Positions 41,997 to 54,150 of a stretch of 64,000 nucleotides of DNA are shown here, piece by piece. The translations under genes and the position numbers were made by a program. The stretch comes from Akebia trifoliata. Lineage: Eukaryota > Streptophyta > Magnoliopsida > Ranunculales > Lardizabalaceae. Position 1 is the first letter of the stretch; each line of letters begins with the position of its first letter. The stretch spans positions 17,603,892 through 17,667,891 of the forward strand of contig CM030714.1 in assembly GCA_017979445.1 (NCBI GenBank), given 5' to 3'. Below the pieces are notes generated by a model, which made no database searches, was not told the origin of the DNA, and saw only the letters and a list, made by a program, of their open reading frames with translations.

Positions 41997-43990
41997 TGTA
42001 GACACCCTATTTTCACGATGATGGGTGAGTGTTCTAAGAGATTGTGTTCACTTTATATAGTTTTCACTACTCGGATGAGATATTCCACACTAAAGAAGTC
42101 TTAAAAATCATTCTATACTAGGGAAACACGACTCAAGATATAGAAATTGTCATTTTCTGACCAAAACAATTTTTCGCAAAAAAATTGATAAAATCTAACG
42201 AATTTATCAACAATTTTAAAATTTTAAAAATCATGAAACTAACATTAAAAGCATTAAATTGATAATTTAAAAAACCTTAATAAGATTTTGAATTAAATTT
42301 TTAATCAACCGTAATATAATTTATAAATTTTAATAACAAATAATTAAATTAATTAAGTATTGGGCCTGGTCCATTCACTTAAGCGTGATCCAAGGGCGGA
42401 TTTATATTGGGGAAGTGGAGGTGTAGATACGTGAGGTTCAAAAAAAGATTTAACCTCATCTATATGCATTTAAAAGTCGCCACCATTCAATGTTAAAGGT
42501 GTGAATGAGCACCATAAAAATGAGTTTTAAAAAATCTTTTTTTTTTTTGCTTGAAGTGACTCACAATCAATCAATTGAGGGATAAGGAATGTGTCAAGCA
42601 CATCTTCCCACCTATGAAATTATGATTATTAAAGTATAATCACAAGTTAAGTAGAATTTATTTATTTTCTTTTTTTATTTTTTTTATTTTTTTTTATTTT
42701 TATTTTTTGTAATTTTGAAGTTAAGAGTAAATAGACTATAATTCGATTTGTAATATCAAACAAAAGAGGTAATCAGCAAGGTAAATATAAAAAGGCATGC
42801 TCGCTAGATGTTTTTGCGGATTTGGGACTTAAGTGAAAATTCACTCTTTTGAGTCCTTTAGCATTACTACATACTTATATCCTCACTTGGGAGCCATTTT
42901 TTTTGGTTTGGTCCATGTAGATTGTATCCATGAGTTGAATATAACATTGGTAGAATTAAGACTTTAAGCATGAGAATATTATCCCTATGTGACTATTTTT
43001 TGTTGGCTTAGAGAGATAGGTGCAGATTTAGGAAGACCTCTACCTTTAACTCTTAGCATTTTTAGGGTATAAAGATGGTAATGTGTGCTCATAGTGTATC
43101 CATAAATGCTTCCAAGGAACTTATTAATAGTCTTCGTAAGGGGAGATTACCTCATTTAAGTGAGGGATTACTATCTACCTCCTTATGCCCTTAATAACTA
43201 AACAAAGTTAATTTAAGAATTAAAGTGCTTGAAATTGAAATTGACTTGAAATAAAATGCTATTGAAGAAATTATTATAGACTTAGAAGAGGAAGATCACT
43301 TCACATAGGGAAGATTTACTCTTTTTCACTCTATGTCTTTGAAAGTAAATAACTAGATTATTGCTAGAATATAAAAATGCTTGAAAATAAAGAAAATGGG
43401 GTAGAAAGAAGAGGAAATTGGAGGGAATTATTTTATAAAAACAGAAATTTAATGTTTTACACCCCTGCCCCCCCCCCCCTGGCTTCTTTTTAGTTTTGAT
43501 TTAGGCTTTAATAGTGTGTGAGACAAAGTTTGAATTGAGTTTTGGGATGCTAAAAGGCTTCAAAAAGAAAAAATAATAGAATTTTGGTTATAAACCTTGT
43601 GTTTCCAAATACCTTGGATGAGGTCTTTATTTATAGGTTCTTGGGAAACCCTTGGGATAAACTTGTCCAATTTCATTAAATTTTCAATATTCCTAAGAAA
43701 ATCACAAAAAAAGACTTCAAATGCCCTCCATTCAATTATTTTTTATTGTCTTTTGCACCACTATGAGTCACCAATCTTGACGATCAAAGGATTAAGATGA
43801 CAAAGCACTCAAAGTTCTAGAGAATTATTATTTAGAGATAGGAATGTCAAACTCCCTTAAATTTGGGTAAATCTTTAGAGAACTAGACCAAATGGCATGT
43901 AATTAAGGACTTGAATTTTGGACTTTTTAGTCACTTTCCTTGAAGGAGTTTACAATAACTTAACGGTAATTGGGTCTTTACACACAAATT
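41997..43990 (+). mobile_element. Diverged gypsy-type LTR
   Basis: Begins TGTAGACACCC like the LTRs at 1523 and 8249 and follows their order loosely: GGATGAGATATTCCACACT, CTATACTAGGGAAACACGA, then AATTGTCATTTTCTGACCAA. Later parts contain AAAGTCGCCACCATTCAA and a TTTATTTATAGG segment typical of long gypsy LTRs. The right end is uncertain; GTCTTTACACA near 43985 is one candidate. A C12 run lies at 43468-43479. The 67-codon frame at 43597 is not a gene. Confidence 0.5.
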
Positions 43991-44079
43991 CTAGAGAATT
44001 CTCTTGGTTTGACAAAAGAGTCAAGGGGATAAGAACATGCATGTTCCCTTGGTAAGGTAAATATTATAGCTACTTGTGC

Positions 44080-44610
44080 TTTCAACTGGTGACATACCCT
44101 TTGATCTCGACATAATATGATTTGTACATTCTCATGTCCGGTATGAGATTAAATTTCACATTCCTCCTTGACATTCCACCCTACAACATGATTGCTCCAC
44201 TTCGACCACATGATTTTCATAGACCTTTCCACATCCAACCAATGGCATACCGACGAGACCGTGACAACCTCCCCACCAAACAAGAAGAGTTGTGCTCAAC
44301 TCTGATATCATTTGTAACACTCTAAGCCCACAATAATACAATATTGTCCTCTTTGGGTCAAAACCCACACGACTTAAAAATGTGTTTTACTATGTAGGGT
44401 ATAATTTGTCCTTATAGATTAGAATTTGACGTTATCTTGTCTGATGTGGGATTAAGTTTCACACTCCTTCCTACCATTCCACCCTACAATGTGACGACAC
44501 CACTTCGACCACGTGATTTCCGTTAACCCTTTTCACATCCAGTCAATGTAGACTAGTGTGGCAGTGATAAGATTGGCTCTGAAATGAGTTTCTAGCTCCA
44601 AAAATTGTGC
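44080..44610 (-). mobile_element. TRIM-like short terminal-repeat retrotransposon
   Basis: Two direct repeats about 320 bp apart share GATTAAATTTCACATTCCTC / GATTAAGTTTCACACTCCTT, CATTCCACCCTACAA, CACTTCGACCACATGATTT and TTTCACATCCA. Between them CTCTGATATCATTTGTAACA looks like the complement of a tRNA-Met primer site next to an LTR end, implying a minus-strand element. AATATTGTCCTCTTTGGG is a word common in plant TRIMs. No coding region. Confidence 0.6.
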
Positions 44611-44987
44611 TCTTGCCATATAATTTATTTTTTTATAATTGTCTCTCAAATGCATAGTATTTCTCCAACTTGTAAAAGTATTTCAACTTTAATTCTTCCT
44701 CGGAACTGTTTCAAACAAGTCCTATGTTGCCTTAACAAATCCCTTAATGTTTTATAATTGGTGCGCCAATACTTTAACTTTTAGTGGTGATTATGTTTTT
44801 AAACCATTGCACTCAATTATTATTTTAATCATGAATTTTATGATGAAGATTGTATGAGGATTACAAACCTATGATGTAAAACGATCCAAACTTTTGGTTA
44901 GGAATTTGAATTAGATTGAAATTTTTCGTGTAGATAGTTTAAAGAGGCTATTTAACAATTCATGTGCAAGTGGAACATATATGATGT

Positions 44988-46011
44988 AGGGGTGCACACA
45001 GTTCAATTTAGTTCAAGTTGAAGGTAAGATTGGAATTGAACCGAACTTGGTCGATTCTGCAAATCCGGAATCGGAACTAAACCGACTACACCCTAGAACT
45101 GAACCAACCCAAACCAACATTAGTTCAAATTTGTTAGGTTCTTGGGTTTCGTAAACATAAATATCAAGACATCAATTATCAAATCTTAGAGCTAAAAATT
45201 CCACAATCATCAATGATTTTAGTCAAAAGGTGTAATAAAGAGAATGACATTGGCAATATAATATTAATATCTCTATAATCTCAATTATCTACATAATAAC
45301 ATAAGTGATTTTTTTAAAATTGAAAACTCATTAGATGGTTAGAACCATGTCATTTGGACCACTCAATTGGTGACTAAATTTGTTAGAATACAGAAATCAA
45401 GCAATGAAAGCCCTTTTGTTATATTTAATTTTATTTATTAAATATATATAGGGAAATGTTCAACACCAAACATTTTAGCAAACAATTTGGCAAAACATTT
45501 TTCAAAACATGGGTTAGAAGTTTTTGAATGGGCTGATTTTTTGTGAGGATGATCTCTACGGCGAGGAGATCATCATCACCAAAACTCAGCTCAATCCAAA
45601 ACTTCTAACCCCATCAAAAATGGTTTACAAAAAATGGACGGTCCACGATTTTTCAACTTGTAAACATGGGGCTAGAAGTTTTGGAATGGGCTGATTTTTT
45701 ATGAGGATGATCTCCTCACCGTAAAGATTATCCTCACCAAAAATCAGCTCATTCCAAAACTCCTAACCCATGTAGGACAAAAATGGTTGACTAAAATGTT
45801 GGCCAAAATGTTTGGTGCTGAACAGGACCCTATATATATATAATGAATTTGGTTCAGTTCTAAGATTACCTGAATTAAGAATCGAACCAAATCAATTCAT
45901 TTTTCAAAATTGTAAATCAGAACCGAATTGATGAGTTATAAAACATAACCAAACCAATCCAAAATGTTTTGGTTCGATTCTTGATTTGACCTGATCCAAT
46001 GTGCATCCTAG
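44988..46011. mobile_element. Terminal-inverted-repeat element T (non-autonomous)
   Basis: Ends AGGGGTGCACACAGTTC and, on the other strand, TAGGATGCACATTGGATC; inside are many GGTTC/GAACC words (AACCGAACTTGG, TTTGGTTCAGTTC, GAATCGAACC). ATATGATGT flanks both sides (44979-44987 and 46012-46020), a 9-bp target duplication, which fits a Mutator-like origin; 8 bp (hAT) is the alternative. MITE M1 is inserted inside. Confidence 0.75.
45451..45830. mobile_element. TA-targeting MITE M1 (nested in T)
   Basis: 380 bp between two TA runs (45443-45450 and 45831-45841). Terminal inverted repeats start GGGAAATGTTCAACACCAAA and, opposite, GGGTCCTGTTCAGCACCAAA. The core has two short palindromes built on AATGGGCTGATTTTTTGTGA, GGATGATCTC and their complements, around a spacer with GGACGGTCC. 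The core is shared with M2-M4; the termini resemble M4's GGTTC...AAGTTT...CCAAACATTTT only in part. Confidence 0.85.
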
Positions 46012-46020
46012 ATATGATGT

Positions 46021-48870
46021 GCCATGTGCAATAAAGAAGGATATGAAATTTTTTAGCTACCCAACTTCATGGAGTACGGTATCCCAAAAATAACTCTTGT
46101 TTTTTACTTAAATTTAAAAGAGATTTACCGGGCAGACCTATCTATTGAAATTTTATTATAAAAACTCTCTTACCTAATCAAGTTTGTTACTTGATCAGAC
46201 CTTACATTATGAATTAGGCATGCATGACTAACTTAGATTTTAAATCTTACTAAGGAACATCGAGCCTACATATATTTTCAAATTGGCAAATCCAACACCA
46301 CGTTCTTCTAGATTTCATGGAAAAACTCAGATCCAAAAGAACAAAATTTTAAAAAAGGATTCTTTTTTTAGCTTGATCGAAAAGTGTTGAAAATACATGA
46401 CTACCAAACTCCCAAATTTAAAACTAAAATTTAATGGTGAAAAAAAAAGAAAAATTTTATTTTTTTGTTCAGAGTTCTTAGAAATTTGTCCTTTATAACC
46501 CTGTGGATTCAAATCATGTTTTCGAATGGCTCAAATTGATGTGGTTATGATCCACTCCAAGGTATGTTTTAAGTAACAAATTGACCTTGTAATGTGGATC
46601 TTATGATGTTTTCAGATTCCGCTCAGCTGTAAGGTTTACTGAGTAACAAACTTGATAAAGTAAGGTTTGATAGGTAACAAACATCATAAAGTAAGGTTCA
46701 TTTGGAGTTGTCAAAAACTCCGAGGGTGTTTTTGTATTAAAAAATTCAACAGTTAGTCTGGCGGGTAAATCTCTCCAAATTTAAAGCTTCTTCGCTTGAA
46801 AGTCTCATATGTATTTTGATTTTCCTCTCATGTGGAAACTTTACGTGGCCCTTATCAGTTTTGTTAACGGTTGACTGTTTGGGGTCTCTACGTCTATGCT
46901 ACCTACTCATGAATAGTAAAAATTTTAAATTGTGTTTACTTACGTTACGTTAACAATGATTTAAATGGGTGATTTTGACGTGCTCATCCACGTTTTAGTG
47001 AATAAATAAATTTTTAAATATCTTATTACCTGTGTTTTCAAACTGATGACGTGTCCCTCGACCTTATCGATCTTCTCTCGTAGACTAATGACACAAACTC
47101 TCGTAGGGGAAAAAATTGATTTTTCTTTTCAAAATCAATTATCTTCAATCTCTTCAACCTTTATGATAAATTATTTTTATTGTAATTTCAATCACATTTT
47201 CAATTCATGGTTTTACATCCAACTTAAACCTTTGTAGAAAATCTTTGATTATTTATTTATTTATTATAAAGTATTCCTTCATTCATCTTCTAATATTTCA
47301 AATTATCATATTAGGTCTTGCTTTGCATTAGTCTATTAGAGAATATTTGAGATTATACATGTATGTGGGATATATAATCTCAAATATTCACCAAAACGAG
47401 TTGTGAGAACTTGGTAAGTGAAAGTAGAAAATCATGGTATGTGTTTGGTAACACAAGAGAATGCTCTACTATGATTCTTGAAAAGTGGACAGAATTGTAA
47501 AAATACATCGTTTGGTCAAATAAAATATACTTTAAGAAATTAAGTTCATGCTAAAGCTATTAAAATAGAAAGAAATCAAAAATCATTTATACTTCATTAA
47601 AAAAAAAATTATTATAAGAGAATTTGAAGAAAATGATGAATTTGAATCTGTTTAGATTTCCTTTTGAAATATATATGTTGTTACAACTTGATTAAATCTT
47701 CGGGTTATATGTGTATAGAGTGTCTGTAGGTCAATTGGTTCGAAATTTGCAACGTTAGTCACGAGACACAAAAAAGTAAGCCTGAGACTGCACTAGGCAT
47801 GCCCATTTATTAAGAGGTTTAAGCTTGACATGGAGGTGTGTCAACTTTCAGTGATTCATGAAGAATGACCCATGGAAAAACACACGACCGTTATTGTGTA
47901 AACATGAAATCCAATTATTAGGATTTGTCAACGAGATTTTTTTCATTGAGATACATATAAATCCCAACCATTGGATTTTACAATTAGGGTGACGTATTTT
48001 TTTCTTTCTTTCATGAATCATTCTTCATTAGTAACCAGACCCTAATCCATAGGTTCAGATCGGGGGATTACTATTTGTTACCATGTATTTTACAACAATG
48101 CTCGGATGTTGTCCATTTTTTTCAATGTTTTTTTTACAATAGTGTCATGCTGTTAGTTCTTATAAATTAGTTGGCATCCATATGTGTAAAAAAAATGTTG
48201 TCCCCCAAACTCAGCACACACGCACACATTTTCTCCACTTCTCTATCTTTGCTTAACTCCCGCGAGTTTGCTTGAGCACACGTTTCAACTTCTTTAACTT
48301 TATATATCTATTAATTGGTCAATGTCTCTCTAACATTATATTTGTGTTTTAAAGCATTTATTCTCGTAGCTGTCATAAAACAACACCTTCTTAATAAGGA
48401 CATATATCTCCATGAGATAAGAATGATATTATTTTGCTAAGATTGGATCCAATTGATTGTATTGAAGATGGAATGTCCCAAGTTGACCCTAGAAGATTAT
48501 CCTTCGTTCCTAGCCAATTCCAGTAATAAATTCCAACTACTTAAATTGTGACGGCGAGCATAGCACATAGAAAAAACGCATGATCGAAGTAGGAGAGATC
48601 TTTGACACAATTGCAAATGTTCACACCATGGATTTTTAAAGTGTTCTAAGCTAAAAAGGATTTCGAAAGAAGTAAACCATTTCCCATAAGATTAGTTAAA
48701 CCCATGACTAAGTAATTCGAGTAGTATTCGTTACTCAATAGATCAAACATCATACCAAGTCACAAATAATAGAAAAGGATTAAAAAGAAAAAAAAAAAAC
48801 AAAGGGGTAAAAGAGGTTATAAGAGAAGAAAGGACTGGGAATCAAACTTTCCTAACTTCAAAATTTCATT
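46021..48870. other. AT-rich intergenic spacer
   Basis: No gene found. A short hairpin at 47341-47388 pairs GAATATTTGAGATTATA with TATAATCTCAAATATTC. The 61- to 63-codon frames here (46327-46512, 47046-47237) have no family resemblance. Confidence 0.5.
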
Positions 48871-48887
48871 GACAATATATATATATA

Positions 48888-49267
48888 GGATTAGGATCTG
48901 TATACACATAAAGCTACTCATAAAGCTACAACGCGTTTTGTCTTATATGGGCAAAAATGTTTGGAATGGGCTGATTTTTTGTGAGGATGATCTCTATGGT
49001 GAGGAGATCATCATCACCAAAAATCAGCCCATTATGAAACTTCTAACCCTATGTTTACAAGTTGAGAAATTTTAGACCGTCCAATTTTTGTAAATCATTT
49101 TTGATGGGGTTAGAAGTTTTGGAATGGGATGATTTTTTGCAAGGATGATTCCCTCACCATAGAGATCACCCTCACAAAAAATCAGTCCATTTTAAACATT
49201 TTTAATCATATAAGACAAAAACGTTGTAGCTTTATGAGTAGCTTTATGTGTCTACGGAACCTGACCC
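48888..49267. mobile_element. TA-targeting MITE M2
   Basis: 380 bp, flanked by (TA)n. Terminal repeats: ATAAAGCTACTCATAAAGCT then ACAACG on both ends, preceded by GGATTAGGATCTGTATACAC on the left and GGGTCAGGTTCCGTAGACAC on the right (opposite strand). The core palindromes are as in M1, but the spacer is in reverse orientation relative to M1. The 60-90-codon frames across M2-M4 come from these repeats and are not genes. Confidence 0.88.
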
Positions 49268-49295
49268 ATATATATATATATATATATATATATAT

Positions 49296-49675
49296 GGGTC
49301 GGGTTCCTGCAACACACATTGCGACACACATATAGACAACGTGTTTGTCTTATATGGGAAAAAATGTTTGGAATGGGCTGATTTTTTGTGAGGATGATCT
49401 CTGTGATGAGGGGATCATCCTGGCAAAAAATCATCTCATTCCAAAACTTGTAACCCCATCAAAATTGATTTACAAAAATTGGACGGTCTATAATTTTTCA
49501 ACAAAAATTGGACGGTCTAGAAGTTTCATAATAAGCTGATTTTTGGCAAGGATGATCTCCTCACCACAGAGATCATCCTCACAAAAAATCAGCCCATTCC
49601 AAACATTTTTTCCCATATAAGACAAAACACGTTGTCTATATGTGTGTTGAAATGGTTGTCGTTTGAACCTCACCC
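49296..49675. mobile_element. TA-targeting MITE M3
   Basis: 380 bp, separated from M2 by (TA)14 only. Terminal repeats GGGTCGGGTTCCTGCAACAC and CACACATATAGACAACGTGT; the inner part TTTGTCTTATATGGGAAAAA is shared with M2. The core palindromes are present. The GGACGGTCTA spacer word is duplicated here. Confidence 0.88.
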
Positions 49676-49695
49676 TATATATATATATATATATA

Positions 49696-50083
49696 GGGAG
49701 CGGTTCGGCAGTCCTAAAGTTTGCCAAGTTTGGTGCCAAACATTTTTTGTAAATCACTTTTGATGGGGTTAAAAGTTTTGAAATAGGCTGATTTTTTGTG
49801 AGGATGATCTCTACGGTGAAAAGATCATCCTCACAAAATATCAGCTCATTTTGAAACTTCTAACCCTAGTTTACAAGTTGAAGAATCGTGGACCATCCAA
49901 TTTTTGTAAATCCTTTTTGATGGGGTTAGAAGTTTTTGAATAGGCTGATTTTTGGTGAGGATGATCTCGTCATCGTAGAGATCATCCTCACAAAAAATCA
50001 GCTCATTCCAAAACTTCTAACCTATATTTTGAAAAATGTTTGACACAAAACTTGGCAAACTTTAGGGCTGCTGAACCGTCCCC
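49696..50083. mobile_element. TA-targeting MITE M4
   Basis: 388 bp, separated from M3 by a short TA run (49676-49695) and followed by another (50084-50100). Terminal repeats GGGAGCGGTTCGGCAGTCCT and CTAAAGTTTGCCAAGTTTGG, repeated in inverse on the right. The core palindromes and the spacer are shared with M1-M3. Confidence 0.88.
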
Positions 50084-50556
50084 TATATATATATATATAT
50101 AACACCAATTACCCCAAGTACCGAGTAGCAAAACTATAGCTAGTTTTCTCCCCCAAATGACCCTAGAAGTGTACTCAGATTGGGAGCTTGACCACCGTAG
50201 TTTTACTAGTTAGACAGTTAATTAATCATGTCAATGATTACAAATAATAAAATAACTCCGGTTTTTTAGTGGTGTTATTTGAGTTTGTAAATATTTCGAA
50301 GAAAAATATTTTTACTATTATAATGAGATAATGGTGAGCATTGTTACGAAATAAATTTGTTAAAGTACAAAAATACCGTTTGGTAATTCTATTAGAAGGC
50401 TTTCAAAATAAATTATCTATAATACATTAAATGAAACTAGAAGGTGGCAAAGGCACATGTATCAAAAGGGTTTATTTGTAATTTAACATATAGATTAAAA
50501 GATTTTAAAGATTACATAATAAAAAATGATATTTTTGTAATTTTGAAACGAATGAT

Positions 50557-50668
50557 GCTAAAGTGACCTTAAGATTGTACCTCATATCACATCTATGGTG
50601 CTTACACACTTCCACACTTCCACGTCATGAAAGTATGATGTGAAGTACAATCTTGAGGTCACTCCAGC
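50557..50668. mobile_element. Palindromic MITE, family Q, copy 3
   Basis: About 112 bp: GCTAAAGTGACCTTAAGATT, GTACCTCATATCACATC pairs with GATGTGAAGTACAATCTTG and AGGTCACTCCAGC. Same terminal signature as 22704-22871. Confidence 0.75.
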
Positions 50669-53600
50669 ACAACTCTTTTGAAAATTAAGCAACGTGATGA
50701 TGCGGTCGTGGGTTACAATTTTCTTGAGTTTTAATTAAAATTATCCTAATTACATTAAATTTAAAAATAAAGTGATGGCATTAATGACCACTCCAATTTT
50801 GGTGTCGATCCACTCCTACTCCGCCTTCTCTCATTATGACAGTAAAGATAATAGTTTTATTTTAAAATTCATTTTACTAGTAATAAATGTGTAGCCACAA
50901 AAAACCCATGGACTTGAGTTGAAGAAGGTGCATCACATGTGTCCCTACACACGTGCATGGGCAGGTTTATCCCTGATGAGATGACAATGGGGGCACTTTC
51001 CCCTAGACGAAAATTTTAAAAACTAAAATAATTTATATACTGCGAATGGCAATAATGGTGAAAAACGAAGACTCTTAGTTGCCCCCATCATAAAAAAATC
51101 ATGGCTCTTCCCTTGTACACGTGCATTTGTTAATAACAAATTTCATAATCTATCTCGAGATTTAAGAAATAAGATCGTAAATGATTTTATTGATTTTGAT
51201 AAAAAAAAAAAGAGATACAGATCTCAGTGTTATCCTTTAATTAACAATCAAATTAAAAATATAAAGATGGTGACGTGTGTATAACTTTTTTCTCTTTGAG
51301 CTTTGCACGTAATCGGTTAAGAAGGACTCTTAACGTGTAGATGATTGCTTTTGATGCTTGATCCTCGATAAAGGTTTCTATAGATTTTCTTTTCTCTGGG
51401 TTTCGCGTTTTATTGGCTGAGAAAAATTTCTTGACTTCTGAAGAAGAGATTTTGGACTTGGTCTTCTTTTAAATCAGAATTCAAATCTCTCTTAAAGAAT
51501 TTTGTTTCGTTTTTAAAGGAGGGCTTGAGAGCTTATTCTTCTTTAAAGGGAGAACTTCTATTTTTTGAGAGAAAGTGATCCAAATCCCCTCTAAATGAAT
51601 AAGGCTTTGGTATTTATAAACTTAAGTTAAATTACCTTTCCAACTATATCTTTGATTTAAAAGATTTGATTGGTTGGTTTAAAGGTTACATTCATCCAAA
51701 TCCTATTTTAAGTATTCTACGGATTATTGGTGGGCCAAATTCATTTATTTGGGTGTAAGGTCTAAGACTTTCCCCGAGATTAGTCGTGGTGCGCGCAAAC
51801 TGGCCTAGACACTCGGTTAGCAAAAAAAAAAAGGTCAAAGACTTAATATGTGGATCACTTGATTTTATTTAAATCATGTGTTTTATCTACGAAAGTCCAA
51901 ACCTAAATCATATGAGATCTGTTTAAAATGTATAGGCTCAAGTGTGATTTTAGAGACTTTTCTATAATTTAAATAGTTGCAAAGTCTTTTTAAATTTTGA
52001 TGCGTACAACATCAAATTCCGCTGGTATACTTATTTTGATCCATTCAAATTAATGAAACATTATTCCTCCAAATTATTTAGTGAAGCTGATATTATGTGG
52101 GGAGATCTGGCAATAAGATGCCCAAAAATATGACATGGCACATGGCTGGCACATGTATTTGTCATCAACACCTCAGATTTGGTCAAAAGTTAACGGAAAA
52201 CTAAGCAAAATTGCTTTCTAATTTCTCTATGGCCAAAATGGAGTAGGTACCATGGCTAGATCGATACGTAAACGAACAGAATATGGAACCTAACAACTGA
52301 TTTTGAGCGTCAAATCATGATTTCAAAGAGATTAGTCATCCAAAAGAATTATTCTTACGTTATCATGATTGAATGGTTCCACGGCATAATACCTACTTCG
52401 GTTTACTAAGAATTAATTATAGAAAAAAAATAATAATAATTGTATTTGAAAAATATGGGACTAACATTTAAATATAAATTAATCCTTGAAATGGAAAACA
52501 ACTACGTTTGGCCCATTCATCTGTAGCATTTTGGACATTGCTAGGGTATACAGAAATATAAATAGTTTAGTTAAAGATAACTTGACTCTTCAACTACAAA
52601 TTTATATTTAATTTATGTAAATTATGTTAATTTTTTGTGAATTAATCTATTTATTATTATTATAAAACAATAAAAATTAATCCATTACTCAAGTAATTAC
52701 CAAAAATCATTCACAAGCCCCATCGTTAATTAAGGGGGTCAACTTGACTTGACTGGATTTCGAGGTGACCCACTCCCAAAACTTGATGGAGCTGACTTTC
52801 CAAGTCAGCCGACTCATCTTTAATATATACTGAGTCGCATCAAAAGCTTGACTGAATTATTCAGCTATGTATTATATATGTTTGGAGAATAAAAATAAAT
52901 AATCTTATTTATGTTAAAATATTTAAAACTATTTTTTCAATATTTATAAGTTTAACAATTTGTTTTTGACTCAGCCAAGTTAGTTCGCAAGTTTTTTAGT
53001 TGACTTAGTGGTCAGGGCACTCGGAGTAGAGATGAATTTTAAAATTATGGTCTAGACATTAATGATTTGAAAAATCATGTATTTTCAAACTCGGCATATT
53101 ATACATGATTTATATTTATATCATTTACAGACAATTAAAAACATCAGATTTTTAATAAATATTACAATTAATATCACTATTATTTCACCTATTTCTATTT
53201 ACTTTCTGTTTTATTTTAGCCTAACAATTTAACTAACTTTTAAATGAAAACCCAGTATATAATTCTCGAGCCCATCATTGAATTTTCGAGATGTAATACG
53301 TCATGGTTCAATCCCATATATCTGCAACAAGAAACAATGAAAAATATAAATACATAATTAAAATTAATAAAGGATAATCCTCGTCCCTATCATTGACTTC
53401 GATTTCAAAATGTATCACAAGGTCATTTGGCCTATATGGCCATTTTAAATGCGAAAAATAAAAATTGAAAAAAAAAATTTGAATTTTAAATTGTAAAAAT
53501 AACCATTTCATAAAAATATTTAATAATAATAAAAAAAAAAACATCAAATTTAAAGTCACCAAGTCAAAATTTAATTTTTGTGATCTTTTTCTAATAAAGA

Positions 53601-54113
53601 TATCATGTTTCATCATTTGGAATGAAAATATCTTCTCAACCAAAGTACATACTTCTCCCGTAAGATAAAGAATAATGATAAGCAATACAAAACCAAACTT
53701 TGTCTTGAAAAATTAAAGGACAGTTTGAAAAACATCATCCACCACCAACCGCTTTGCTTTCGTAACAGAAAAGTCCATTATGCATCCTGTGGAAAGTCAG
53801 ACATTTCTACCCCTAAAATGGGATATGTGGTTCACCTAATTAATATGCTTGAGGGCTTTTTTCTTTCGGACAATTCTACCCCTAATTCTAATTAGCAGAT
53901 TTTTTCACCACCATAAGAATGTCCTTATGGCGTTAACAGGTAAGGGTGTTTACAGGTGGGTTTCAATTCGGTTATCAATGTATTCAAAATCAAAACCTAT
54001 TATCTTTCCTTAAAAAATCATGAAGAAGAGATTATTTTATTCATTATAGATTTATTCTCTTGATTGATTGACAATGGACCGTGTATATTAAAGAATCAAG
54101 AGTAATTAGAAGG

Positions 54114-54150
<37 letters not shown>

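Noticed and set aside
48869..49757. Five 60-89-codon frames on both strands with similar peptides (NGLIFCEDDL-type)
   Set aside because: The peptides are translations of the palindromic MITE core and appear on both strands because the core is an inverted repeat.
53308..53685. 125-codon minus-strand frame
   Set aside because: Composition is dominated by Phe, Leu and Ile from A/T tracts, with no domain, no flanking gene signals and no similarity that I recognise.
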